Source of the DNA: Caldisericia bacterium
GTDB lineage: Bacteria > Caldisericota > Caldisericia > UBA6126
NCBI GenBank assembly: GCA_028708485.1
Contig: JAQVYZ010000008.1
Location: forward strand, 1-11,773
Length of the DNA: 11,773 nt
Direction: 5' to 3'
Position 1 is the stretch's first letter; every line of letters starts with the position of its first letter. Shown piece by piece: positions 1-7,721 of the stretch. Under the pieces are notes generated by a model, which was not told the origin of the DNA, did not search any database, and was given only the letters and a program-made list of their open reading frames with translations. Position numbers and translations under genes: made by a program.

Positions 1-3000
1 CACAGAATATTACTTCCAGTGCTTCATCCGGTGCCGAGATATCAATTGTTTTTGAAGCCTCTGCCGGTATCATCAATCCGAGCGGAACACCCTGGGATCG
101 AAGCATGTGTATAACTACCTTGCGGTCAAACGGTACCAGTATCATTGAAGGACCGTTAGAATCTAATTATTATACAATTCATACTTCGCTTGGATCCCCT
201 AAAGTACTGGTCAGACCGGAGCAAGTAGGATTAAATGCGGAATACCATCTGATACTCAACCTTGGCAGCAATGGGGAATTATTGGCTAATTCAGGAAGAA
301 TTGATGTAACGTTCCCAGATGGAACCATCGTGCCTTCGAGTATCTCATCTTCCTCCATACGAGTCTCCTCTTCTGTTTCAGAACCTGCATTTCCTTGTGG
401 TACAGGTACAGGGTTATCATTTGATCCTCAGGTAGTGGGAAACAAAGTTTCTTTTGTGGTGCCCGTTACGATTCCCAGTAACAATTATGCCTGCATTACC
501 TTTCAACCATCTGCTGGCATCATCAACCCCACCACTCCGGGAAATTATACATTGAAGATTTCTACTTCCACAGAACCTTCTGTGATATCCTCCTCTATCT
601 ATTCTATTAAAGCAGCCGGTACCTCTTCTGTTGTGGTAGAACCCAATAAATCAAGAGAGGTTGCTGCCTATACGATTCATTTTAAAACCGGAGTCAACGG
701 CGCTTTATATCCGTATGGTACCGCAGGAACCGATAAGAATATCATGATTACCTTTCCAGCAGGATTTGTATTACCTGCGACAATTGCAGCAGGTATTATT
801 CGAGTAAACGGGATCGGTACATCAGATCCAGCGACCATTGTTGGGCAAAAGATCACTTTTCCCACTCCTATCGTTATCGACAATAATAAAGAAGTGACGA
901 TTGAAATTCAGAAGCAAGCCGGTGTCACGAATCCAAATATCAAAGAAACACCGGAATATTACAATCTCATTATCGAAACGGATAAAGAAAAGGATTCCAA
1001 TAGAATCAGTTCCGATGCATTTATTATTTACACAAGCGTTAAAGATGTGATCGTAGTACCTACCGACCCTGGTACGGGGATCGTTTCAAGGTATGATATC
1101 ACCTTTGAGACCGGAGACGTGGATACAGGATTGGAATCAAATGATTCTCTGTTTGTTGAATTTCCAGCCGGTACTGTGTTACCGGCTTTTATTGCCTCCA
1201 ATAATATTCAAATAGTCCGGGTGGTTCCCAACGATATTTTCTATCCATCTTCTGTATTTGTTCAGGGTCAGAAAATATCTATTACACTCCCGGTAGGATT
1301 TGTGTTAGCTGAGGTGTCCAAGATAAAAATTACCTTTTTACAGTCAGCCGGAATTCGAAATCCTGATACTCCCGGATCATATAGAGTCACCGTTTATACC
1401 TCAAAAGAAAATCTACCGATCGCATCCAATCTCTATACAATTGGATCGGTTGCGGGTGATGTTCAGGTGAGGGTGAGTCCGAATGTATCCAAGTATTGTT
1501 CCTCCTCAGCAGATGGTGCGGAATATACTGTTCGGTTTCTAACCGGAGCCAGCGGTGGGGTATCAGTAGGACAAAATTTGTATGTTATCTTTCCACCGGA
1601 ATATACTGCTGCTTATCTTCCCCCGGTGATACCAGCTGGGAGAATACTAGTGAATGGTATTTTAACTTCCATGAATGCAGCGGTGGATGCAGCACCAACT
1701 CCCCAGTTTTCTCCGGGTTCCCGTCGGGTAACTATCCCGACACCGGTGTATATCGCCAACCAAGCTTATGTCGAGATCAATTTTCTGGCTTCCGCCAATA
1801 TTGATAATCCGATAGTCACCATTACTCCGCAACCCTATTATTTATCGGTATATACCGATCCTGAACCCTCCGCTATTAATGGGATTTATTATTTGGTTTC
1901 CACGATCTCGGGCATTGGAGGCGGTTGCAATTTGCCGGTCGGCGTTACGGTTGTCAATCAATATGCCGGTTCCGGATCCGCCATCAACCTTCAATTCCAA
2001 ACCGGTCCTGTAGGTTCTCTCACGGCTGGATCCGATAAGATTTTTATCAAATTACCTGAAGGAACAAAAATTCCCACTTATATGGCCGGTACTTATGTGA
2101 CTATCAATGTAGGAGTGGATAACTTTGCAACCAGCGTCAGTGTGTTAAATCCAAAAGTAGTGGACCGAACCATCGAGTTTAGTGTACCCTATGGAATGCC
2201 TGCCATCGGTGCGGATACGCCTGTGTACATTTATATTTCTCAAGCAGCCGGGTTAGTGAATCCATCCATTCCGGGAAATTATAATCTTACAGTCTGGACC
2301 AGCAAAGAAATAACCGAAGTTAAGTCAATTGAATACAACATACAATATGTTGCTACCACTAAACCTGCTGTGGATGTGTTACCTAATTTTGTAAATGCGG
2401 AAGCTGCTTATAGCATAAAATTCTTTACCGGATCGTATGGAGGAATCAATATTGGTGATCCAATCTATATGATTTTTCCCACTGGAACGGTTTTACCCGA
2501 TCCTGGATTGAATCCTATCTCACCAAGGTATATCACCGTTAATGGCGTTGCATGCGTGATTGGTGTGACTGTAGTGCCAGCTACGCGCAGTTTAACAATC
2601 TATAGTCCTGTGATGATCGCTGGAAATAGTTCTGTATCGATCAATATCAGCAAAGATGCGAAAATCATCAATCCTCCGATAGCCGGAGAACAATACACAT
2701 TACAGGTATGGACGCTTCGGGAAGGTAGTTCCACCAATCCTTTTATATCCAGCTATTATAAAATCATCTCCGCTAATCGACCTACCGTTGCGAAAGTGAC
2801 TATCACTCCCTGCACACCTTTCAGCAATGTCAGCATGGTTTTTGGTTTCTATACCCCTGTTGCAATGACAGCGGAAGTGGATTATTTTGAAATCAATTTT
2901 CCATCCGATACGTTTATCCCCTCTACCGTGAATACAAACACGATTCTGGTTAACAATACTGCTTGTCAAACCAGTCCTATTATTAATTTATACAAAGTAA

Positions 3001-3167
3001 CCGTCTACCCTTCCAACAATATCGCAGCCAATGATTATGTTTCTATCAATTTCACAAAAGCAGCAGGATTGCAGAATCCGGGAGGTGGAAGCGTTCATGC
3101 ATCAATACGCTTGGTAGCTCCGGGAGCTGGAAGTGCTTCTGATACAGACACTTATTATATCTGTCCC
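1..3167 (+). repeat. Protein-level repeat block A: one partial and seven full ~140-residue units
   Basis: These are diverged protein repeats inside the giant gene, not identical DNA repeats. Unit starts (bases) are: partial 1, R1 195, R2 621, R3 1038, R4 1458, R5 1926, R6 2355, R7 2775; R7 ends near 3167. Unit lengths are 142, 139, 140, 156, 143, 140 and 131 residues. Each unit opens with a strand like V-x-V-x-P. It then has a strand ending F-x-T-G, a F-P-x-G-T-x-x-P strand, usually an I-x-V-N-G strand, a P-x-x-I-x-x-x-x-x-V-x-I strand pair, the A-G-I-x-N-P turn, and a G-x-Y-x-L-x-V-x-T-S-x-E hairpin. R4 is the longest and has ANIDNP in place of AGIxNP. R7 is the most degenerate and has lost the final T-S-x-E. 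The alternating hydrophobic pattern predicts an all-beta sandwich. I do not recognise a named domain family. Confidence 0.85.
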
Positions 3168-6100
3168 GATCTGAACTTTGGCAGACTAGAGATCATACCG
3201 GCTGGCACCAGGATGCAGATTGGAAAAACACAAACATTTACTGCCAGAGCTTTTGATTCAGATGGTGTAAAGATGGATGTCGGGGTAGTGTACCGATGGT
3301 CTGTCACAAGTGGTATCGGTGTGATTGATAACGTTACCAAACAAACGATAGAGTTTTTTGCTACCAATACCGGAGTGGGTACGATGACCGTTAATGCGGA
3401 GTATGGATCGAAAGTGATGTCTACCAGCGTCAGTATTGTGGTTCTCGGTTTGTTGGATAAGATTATCCTGCAACCGCAGGAAACAACTACCTCTCGAGGT
3501 AAAACCACTCGGTTCAACGTTCAAGCAACCGATTCAAACGGGGAAGCGCTGGATAATGTGAATTATTTCTGGTCCGTCTCTCCTTCCATCGGAACTGTGA
3601 AGAAAATTACCGGATCCAATGACATCGAATTTCTGGCTGAAAAAGAGGGCACATGCATCTTGAAAGTCACAGCTTCTCAGGGAACCATCACAAAAGAAGC
3701 CCAAAGTACGATTATAATAAAAAATGGGGTGAATAACCTAAAATGGGTGAATACGAATCAAGTTTCTATTGGAAGCCCCTCTGATGTACTCGGACCTTTT
3801 TCCATTAAGCTTGTCAATGAGATGGGCATGGAACTAACCGAAACCACTGAAACGTCGATTCAAATTCTTTCTTCTTCCTCTACCACGCGGTTTTCTGTAG
3901 ATGGTTTGAACTGGTCTAAAGCGAATTCCATTATCATGACTGTGTCGGTGAATTTCTCTGAGACATTACCATTTTATATCGCTGAAATCAATCCGAATAA
4001 CATTTCTATTATTGCTACCTCTGCTAATTATAATTCTGCTGTTATGCCTCTTTCAATCAGGGGAAATGTGAAAACGATCATGTTTATGTCTGCTCCCCAG
4101 AGTCTGCGTATTCAAAAACCATCCGAAGTAATCAAGGTACAGGTTTCAGATATATACGGTACACCAGTCTCTTTGAATTCAGATATGCTGTTTGCTCTCA
4201 CAACAAAATCAACTACAGGGTCGTTTTCCAGAACACAAGATCCATTCGTGCCTGTTACACAGATCGTCGCACAGAAAGGCTCTAGTACCATAGAATTTTA
4301 TTATAAAGATAATAGTGAGGGTACGTATTCAATCACGATTGCTAATCCGTTGTTAGGCTCAGCTGTCCAGATGGTGCAGATCTCTTCACCAGGATCGGTC
4401 AGTGCTCCGGAGGTGACCGTCAGTCCACCGATACAAAGCGCCAGTGCGGAATATAAGATACGCTTTTCAACCGGTATCGATGGCGAGTTAAAATCCTTTC
4501 AGGATACGATCAAAATACAATTTCCAGCTGGAACCGGAATTCCAGCCAAGTTAAATTCACAGCAAGTATTCGTGAATGGGAAACCTTTAATCCAGGCTCC
4601 TATAGTAGATGCGCCAAAGTACAGCCTTACGTTCTATGTTCCGGAATTACTAACGGCAGGCTCATCTGTGGAAATCATTATTAAAGATATCATCAATCCG
4701 GCTGCCGTGAATGTATATTATCTTCAGGTTCAGACCTCTATGCAACCAACTCCATCGGTATCGAAAGGGTATAAGATCGACGTTTCTTCTTTATCCAGAA
4801 TCACAGTGAAAGCTAACCCAATCATTACCGGAATGATAGCAGAATACGAAGTGCAGTTTAAAACAGGCTTACGAGGTCAATTATCCTCAAATGATGAAAT
4901 ATTCTTCGTATTTGATACGAGTCATCAGATTCCAAATACCATTGGCAAACAAAATGTTTTGTTAAATGGCGTTCCGCTTGGTACAGACCCAACTGTGGAC
5001 GGAAAAACTATCTCTATCAAAGTAGAGAAGACGATTTTGCCGGATACCATGGTGACCGTCGTATTTACAAAAGAAGCCAAGATTCAAAATCCGATGAATG
5101 CCGGTACTTACAAGCTAAAGGTGTACACCACCAAAGAAATGGTTTTAATTGAATCTGCTCCATTTGAAATTGTCCAGAACTCATCTTTGAAAAATCTGAA
5201 AATGCAAGTGACTCCTGCCACTATTAACACGGTAGGGCAGTATACGATTACCATGAACCTGGGACCGTATGGTTCACTCACGGAAGAGGATAAGCTGTAC
5301 ATTATTCTAACGGATCTTGTGTTGCCTAAATCCATCACACCTTCCTCCATTGCCATCAATCAGATTCGATTAACCAAGCAAATCACTGTTTCTGATCAAA
5401 CGATTATGATACCTATCCCGATGGCGATCCAAAACGATTCGTCTTTAACGGTCGTTATTTACGATTATGCCGGTATTATGAATCCTCCAAAACCGGGAGA
5501 TAATTACAGAATCAGTGCTTATACCTCAAAAGAACCTTTACCTGTAGTGTCAGAGCCTTATTCCATCGAACCAACATTGCAAGTGAATTACTTCCTCTCC
5601 CCTACCCAAGCGGATGGGAATAACGGTTACTACAAGACTGCTCCAACCTTACTATTTACTTCTAATGTAATTGGGAAGATCTATTTCTCTATGGATGGTG
5701 AAGCAGAAAAACTGTATCAAGAGCCTGTATTGATCAGTGAAGCTGGTGATCATACCATTTCGTACTACTGCATTTCTTCACTGGGAAGCCGCTCATCTGA
5801 ACAAGTGATTCATGTGAAAGTAGACGCTACTCCACCCATGATAGAGTGTAATATCGTGGAAGACATTCTCTACACCAGATTGTCTTCTCTGGCTTTTACC
5901 TTACGCATCACGGATGATACCCAGGTATCCGTCACCATGAACGACAAAGCGATCACGCTGATTGATAGAGCTTTCTCAACGATGATCACATTAGAAAAAG
6001 GCGAGAATATCATTGTGGTCAAGGCGATCGATGAAGCAGGCAATACAAGCATGTTAATTCGAAGGATTATCCTGAAAACCACCCCGCCCGTTTTGTTGGT

Positions 6101-6782
6101 GACCTCCCCCGCGATTTTCCAAACGGTGGAAAGCGTTTACTTTGCCACTACAAGCGACGGTACCCAGTTATTCGCGAATGTTCGATTTGCCGGGAGTGTT
6201 GAGATAGGGATTGAAAGAATCAAGATTCTCTCTACGACTACCGGATATGAAACAGAGATTGTGGTAGACGGTTTAGGAAACTTTGACAAGGTGCTTGGAA
6301 TCCGATCCTTGGCAGGGGACAATAACATCCAAGTCATCGCAGTCGATAAAGTTGGGAACGAGACCAAAGTGACGATTAACTTTATGCTGAAAACAGCTCT
6401 TAGGTTGCGAATCGGTAACGCCACCGCTTATCTGAATGGCAATGCATTACAGATGGATGTCAAGCCGTACTTGAAATACAACATGCACACCATGGTACCA
6501 TTTCGTATCATTGCAGAATCTATCGGCGCAATGGTTGGATGGGATGGTGCGACCAGAAAAGTCAGCTATGAATTCCGTGGCATCAAAATATTTGTTTGGA
6601 TTGGTAGCAAGCAAGCCCAGATCACAGATGCTACCGGAAAAACCAGAAACCTGACCATGCTGGCAGAACCTGAAATCATCAATGGGCGTACTCTGATCCC
6701 GCTACGGTTTGTTTCAGAAGCATTAGGCGCAAAAGTAGACTGGAATGCAAAACTCTGGGAAGCCACTGTCAGTTATCCATAA
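1..6782 (+). CDS. Giant repetitive surface protein with C-terminal copper-amine-oxidase-N-like (stalk) domain, 5' partial
   Basis: The frame is open from the left edge (first full codon at base 3) to TAA at 6780-6782, giving 2259 visible residues. The start and any signal peptide lie upstream. An internal ATG at 105 is not the start, because the preceding codons continue the same repeat, including an AGIINP motif. Layout by residue: partial repeat 1-64; seven repeats 65-1055; two Ig-like domains about 1056-1242; beta-rich linker 1243-1464; three repeats 1465-1860; OmpL47/chitobiase-C-like domain about 1861-1945; two Ig-like or glucodextranase-B-like segments about 1946-2132; copper-amine-oxidase-N-like domain 2133-2259. 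No catalytic motif or membrane segment is visible. From family knowledge, such stalk domains sit at the ends of secreted Bacillota and related proteins. I infer an extracellular fibre, adhesin or envelope scaffold. The exact function is unknown. It ends at a strong terminator and is probably not co-transcribed with the genes downstream. Confidence 0.9.
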   Translation, partial: QNITSSASSGAEISIVFEASAGIINPSGTPWDRSMCITTLRSNGTSIIEGPLESNYYTIHTSLGSPKVLVRPEQVGLNAEYHLILNLGSNGELLANSGRIDVTFPDGTIVPSSISSSSIRVSSSVSEPAFPCGTGTGLSFDPQVVGNKVSFVVPVTIPSNNYACITFQPSAGIINPTTPGNYTLKISTSTEPSVISSSIYSIKAAGTSSVVVEPNKSREVAAYTIHFKTGVNGALYPYGTAGTDKNIMITFPAGFVLPATIAAGIIRVNGIGTSDPATIVGQKITFPTPIVIDNNKEVTIEIQKQAGVTNPNIKETPEYYNLIIETDKEKDSNRISSDAFIIYTSVKDVIVVPTDPGTGIVSRYDITFETGDVDTGLESNDSLFVEFPAGTVLPAFIASNNIQIVRVVPNDIFYPSSVFVQGQKISITLPVGFVLAEVSKIKITFLQSAGIRNPDTPGSYRVTVYTSKENLPIASNLYTIGSVAGDVQVRVSPNVSKYCSSSADGAEYTVRFLTGASGGVSVGQNLYVIFPPEYTAAYLPPVIPAGRILVNGILTSMNAAVDAAPTPQFSPGSRRVTIPTPVYIANQAYVEINFLASANIDNPIVTITPQPYYLSVYTDPEPSAINGIYYLVSTISGIGGGCNLPVGVTVVNQYAGSGSAINLQFQTGPVGSLTAGSDKIFIKLPEGTKIPTYMAGTYVTINVGVDNFATSVSVLNPKVVDRTIEFSVPYGMPAIGADTPVYIYISQAAGLVNPSIPGNYNLTVWTSKEITEVKSIEYNIQYVATTKPAVDVLPNFVNAEAAYSIKFFTGSYGGINIGDPIYMIFPTGTVLPDPGLNPISPRYITVNGVACVIGVTVVPATRSLTIYSPVMIAGNSSVSINISKDAKIINPPIAGEQYTLQVWTLREGSSTNPFISSYYKIISANRPTVAKVTITPCTPFSNVSMVFGFYTPVAMTAEVDYFEINFPSDTFIPSTVNTNTILVNNTACQTSPIINLYKVTVYPSNNIAANDYVSINFTKAAGLQNPGGGSVHASIRLVAPGAGSASDTDTYYICPDLNFGRLEIIPAGTRMQIGKTQTFTARAFDSDGVKMDVGVVYRWSVTSGIGVIDNVTKQTIEFFATNTGVGTMTVNAEYGSKVMSTSVSIVVLGLLDKIILQPQETTTSRGKTTRFNVQATDSNGEALDNVNYFWSVSPSIGTVKKITGSNDIEFLAEKEGTCILKVTASQGTITKEAQSTIIIKNGVNNLKWVNTNQVSIGSPSDVLGPFSIKLVNEMGMELTETTETSIQILSSSSTTRFSVDGLNWSKANSIIMTVSVNFSETLPFYIAEINPNNISIIATSANYNSAVMPLSIRGNVKTIMFMSAPQSLRIQKPSEVIKVQVSDIYGTPVSLNSDMLFALTTKSTTGSFSRTQDPFVPVTQIVAQKGSSTIEFYYKDNSEGTYSITIANPLLGSAVQMVQISSPGSVSAPEVTVSPPIQSASAEYKIRFSTGIDGELKSFQDTIKIQFPAGTGIPAKLNSQQVFVNGKPLIQAPIVDAPKYSLTFYVPELLTAGSSVEIIIKDIINPAAVNVYYLQVQTSMQPTPSVSKGYKIDVSSLSRITVKANPIITGMIAEYEVQFKTGLRGQLSSNDEIFFVFDTSHQIPNTIGKQNVLLNGVPLGTDPTVDGKTISIKVEKTILPDTMVTVVFTKEAKIQNPMNAGTYKLKVYTTKEMVLIESAPFEIVQNSSLKNLKMQVTPATINTVGQYTITMNLGPYGSLTEEDKLYIILTDLVLPKSITPSSIAINQIRLTKQITVSDQTIMIPIPMAIQNDSSLTVVIYDYAGIMNPPKPGDNYRISAYTSKEPLPVVSEPYSIEPTLQVNYFLSPTQADGNNGYYKTAPTLLFTSNVIGKIYFSMDGEAEKLYQEPVLISEAGDHTISYYCISSLGSRSSEQVIHVKVDATPPMIECNIVEDILYTRLSSLAFTLRITDDTQVSVTMNDKAITLIDRAFSTMITLEKGENIIVVKAIDEAGNTSMLIRRIILKTTPPVLLVTSPAIFQTVESVYFATTSDGTQLFANVRFAGSVEIGIERIKILSTTTGYETEIVVDGLGNFDKVLGIRSLAGDNNIQVIAVDKVGNETKVTINFMLKTALRLRIGNATAYLNGNALQMDVKPYLKYNMHTMVPFRIIAESIGAMVGWDGATRKVSYEFRGIKIFVWIGSKQAQITDATGKTRNLTMLAEPEIINGRTLIPLRFVSEALGAKVDWNAKLWEATVSYP
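3168..3728 (+). other. Two tandem bacterial Ig-like domains inside the giant protein
   Basis: The first domain covers bases 3168-3455 and the second 3456-3728, about 96 and 91 residues. Both share one plan: a strand like L-x-I-I-P or I-I-L-Q-P, then G-K-T-x-x-F, a D-S-D-G or D-S-N-G turn, a Y-x-W-S-V strand, I-x-F-x-A, then a G-T-x-x-x-x-V-x-A strand. This is the usual form of a bacterial Ig-like (Big) domain, often acting as a spacer in surface proteins. They differ clearly from the flanking repeats and separate block A from the linker and block B. The Ig-like class is fairly secure, the exact Pfam family is not. Confidence 0.7.
4395..5582 (+). repeat. Protein-level repeat block B: three shorter units of the same family
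   Basis: Units R8, R9 and R10 begin at bases 4395, 4791 and 5184 and are 132, 131 and 133 residues long. All three lack roughly 8-10 residues relative to most of block A, mainly in the middle loop after V-N-G. R8 has the cleanest F-P-A-G-T core but a shortened turn (KDIINP in place of AGIxNP). R9 has KEAKIQNP, and R10 keeps YAGIMNP followed by P-G-D-N-Y and a T-S-K-E-P ending. The three block-B units are closer in length to each other than to most of block A, which suggests separate duplication histories for the two blocks. Confidence 0.8.
5583..6398 (+). other. OmpL47/chitobiase-C-like domain and two Ig-like segments before the C-terminus
   Basis: Bases 5583-5837 encode a segment whose late part reads like the OmpL47 or chitobiase-C group: I-Y-F-S-M-D-G, then a G-D-H-T-I-S-Y-Y strand, then S-S-E-Q-V, ending in V-D-A-T-P-P. 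Bases 5838-6080 encode a unit ending G-E-N-I-I-V-V-K-A-I-D-E-A-G-N-T, and bases 6081-6398 one ending N-N-I-Q-V-I-A-V-D-K-V-G-N-E-T. Both endings are typical of glucodextranase-B-like or Ig-like domains in secreted proteins. Each unit opens with a T-P-P junction. They probably form a rigid spacer between the repeats and the terminal domain. Family naming is by motif resemblance only. Confidence 0.55.
6399..6779 (+). other. C-terminal copper-amine-oxidase-N-like (stalk) domain
   Basis: Residues 2133-2259 hold two copies of the half-motif P-x-R-x-x-(A/S)-E-x-(I/L)-G-A-x-V-x-W. The first has its proline at residue 2166 (PFRIIAESIGAMVGW), the second at 2233 (PLRFVSEALGAKVDW). Each is followed by a short strand ending in V-S-Y. 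This is the domain named after the N-terminal stalk of copper amine oxidases (PF07833 by family knowledge). It is widespread as a lone terminal domain in secreted proteins of Bacillota and related phyla. It has no catalytic role and does not imply copper binding or amine oxidation. I infer an envelope-anchoring or assembly role from its terminal position. Confidence 0.85.
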
Positions 6783-6803
6783 ATAGCAATTCTTCATTTT
6801 GAT

Positions 6804-6836
6804 TAGGGGGAGCTTGTCTCCCCCTATATTTTTTTT
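6804..6836 (+). terminator. Strong intrinsic terminator after the giant surface gene
   Basis: The arm TAGGGGGAG (6804-6812) pairs perfectly with CTCCCCCTA (6818-6826), giving a 9-bp stem with a 5-nt loop (CTTGT). Two bases (TA) and a run of eight T (6829-6836) follow. The hairpin starts 21 bases after the TAA of the giant gene. It should end that transcript and insulate the translation operon downstream. Confidence 0.92.
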
Positions 6837-6849
6837 CATCTGCGATAAT

Positions 6850-6878
6850 TTGTAAAAAAAATCCAATTCATGTAAACT
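6850..6878 (+). promoter_or_regulatory. Tentative sigma-70-type promoter for the trxA-led operon
   Basis: TTGTAA (6850-6855) and TAAACT (6873-6878) are spaced 17 bases apart, each matching four of six consensus positions. A TG pair lies directly before the -10 box. Initiation would fall near 6885, giving a leader of about 50 bases before trxA. A promoter is expected here because a terminator lies just upstream, but the boxes are weak. An alternative -35 (TTGAGT, 6883-6888) has no well-spaced -10. Confidence 0.35.
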
Positions 6879-6919
6879 TATCTTGAGTGTGAAGATTTAG
6901 ATTTAATGTATGTTTGGAT

Positions 6920-6926
6920 AGGGGGG
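6920..6926 (+). promoter_or_regulatory. G-rich ribosome binding site of trxA
   Basis: AGGGGGG lies 7 bases before the ATG at 6934. It can pair with the anti-Shine-Dalgarno CCUCC using a G-U pair. It supports the ATG at 6934 as the start. The stretch ATAGGGGG (6918-6925) is also perfectly complementary to CCCCCTAT (6820-6827) in the upstream terminator. Confidence 0.7.
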
Positions 6927-6933
6927 TATTTAT

Positions 6934-7260
6934 ATGGGTGGATTTTATATTGAGATCATATCAAAAGAAGATTTTACTCAGAAAGTCCTTCAATCACCAT
7001 TACCGGTGCTAGTGGATTTCTGGGCTCCTTGGTGTGGTCCTTGCAGAATGGCAAGCCCAGTTGTTGAAGCACTGGCAAAAGAATATTCTGGAAAGTTAGT
7101 AGTCGCTAAAGTGAACACAGATGAAAATTCAGATATTGCCGGAGAATACGGTATTATGAGTATTCCTTCCTTCTTTTTATTCAAAGAGGGAAAGCAGTTA
7201 GCCAGGATTGTTGGTTTCTCTGAAGAAGACATTCGAAAACTGATTACAACCAGTATATAA
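6934..7260 (+). CDS. trxA: Thioredoxin
   Basis: This 108-residue protein has the length and layout of a classical single-domain thioredoxin, a cytoplasmic dithiol-disulfide reductant that is normally recharged by thioredoxin reductase. The active site WCGPC is at residues 33-37, with the buried aspartate at 28 (V-D-F-W-A-P). The cis-proline is at residue 78 (S-I-P-S-F), followed by an F-K-E-G turn. No signal peptide is present. The ATG at 6934 is supported by AGGGGGG 7 bases upstream. It is the first gene after the terminator, and rimP begins 17 bases after its stop with no terminator between, so it probably leads the operon. A thioredoxin in this position is not part of the usual rimP-nusA cluster. 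No thioredoxin reductase gene is in view, so the partner is unknown. Confidence 0.95.
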   Translation: MGGFYIEIISKEDFTQKVLQSPLPVLVDFWAPWCGPCRMASPVVEALAKEYSGKLVVAKVNTDENSDIAGEYGIMSIPSFFLFKEGKQLARIVGFSEEDIRKLITTSI

Positions 7261-7277
7261 ACCCCTAAATTAATAGT

Positions 7278-7721
7278 ATGGTGAATAATAAGGCGCTCAA
7301 GGAAGCAGTTGCGCAATTTATATTGCAACTGGGATATGTTCCTCTTGATTTGCAAGTCCGCTGGATACAAGAGGGATGGAAGGTCTGCAGTGCGATTTTC
7401 CACCCGGAAGCGATTACCTTAAAAGATTGTGCAGAAGTAACCAGAGCATTAAGAGACTATCTGGTCGGTTGGCTCGGAAATGAGGATTTTTCTTTGGATA
7501 TCTCCTCCCCGGGCGCTGAAAGGGTACTGAAGAGTCCGTTGGAGTATTCGTTGTTCCGCGGGAAAAAAGTAAAAGTGGTTTTGAGAAGCGGTGCGGAAGG
7601 TTTGTATCTTTTGGTAAATTCGGATGAAGCGGAAGGGATAGCGAACTTTTTTTCTGAAGAGAAACAGGAAACTATCATGATTCCTTTTCAGGATATTGCT
7701 AAGTGTCAGTTGGTTTTGTAA
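7278..7721 (+). CDS. rimP: Ribosome maturation factor RimP
   Basis: The protein has 147 residues, normal for RimP, a cytoplasmic factor that helps the 30S subunit mature. The N-terminal alpha/beta domain includes L-G-Y near residue 20 and T-L-K-D-C-A-E-V-T-R-A-L in the middle. The family signature S-L-D-I-S-S-P-G-A-E-R-V-L has its SSPG at residues 76-79. The C-terminal part, from F-R-G-K-K-V-K-V onward, fits the SH3-like domain. ATG 7278 is the first start after an in-frame stop at 7266, and GTG 7281 is the only close alternative. No convincing Shine-Dalgarno precedes it, so translation may be coupled to trxA. Its stop codon overlaps the nusA ribosome binding site. Identification also rests on its place directly before nusA. 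Confidence 0.93.
   Translation: MVNNKALKEAVAQFILQLGYVPLDLQVRWIQEGWKVCSAIFHPEAITLKDCAEVTRALRDYLVGWLGNEDFSLDISSPGAERVLKSPLEYSLFRGKKVKVVLRSGAEGLYLLVNSDEAEGIANFFSEEKQETIMIPFQDIAKCQLVL

Noticed and set aside
105..107. ATG 105 as the start of the giant gene
   Set aside because: The frame is open to the left edge, and the codons before 105 already encode the end of a repeat unit, including its AGIINP turn.
1496..1804. A 102-codon + strand reading frame inside the giant gene
   Set aside because: It lies in another frame within repeat R4, with low-complexity Ser/Cys/Trp-rich content, no ribosome binding site and no family resemblance. It is a shadow of the repeat gene.
3155..3517. Antisense frames of up to 120 codons inside the giant gene, and others opposite trxA, rimP, nusA and infB
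   Set aside because: All lie opposite well-supported genes, lack recognisable domains or ribosome binding sites, and are expected by chance in long coding regions.
6399..6779. Copper amine oxidase enzyme
   Set aside because: Only the small stalk-type domain is present. There is no catalytic domain with a topaquinone tyrosine, so no oxidase activity is claimed.
1..6782. CRISPR array or DNA-level tandem repeats
   Set aside because: The periodicity is about 400-470 bases and is visible only in protein. The copies are too diverged at DNA level, and no short identical repeats with spacers were seen.
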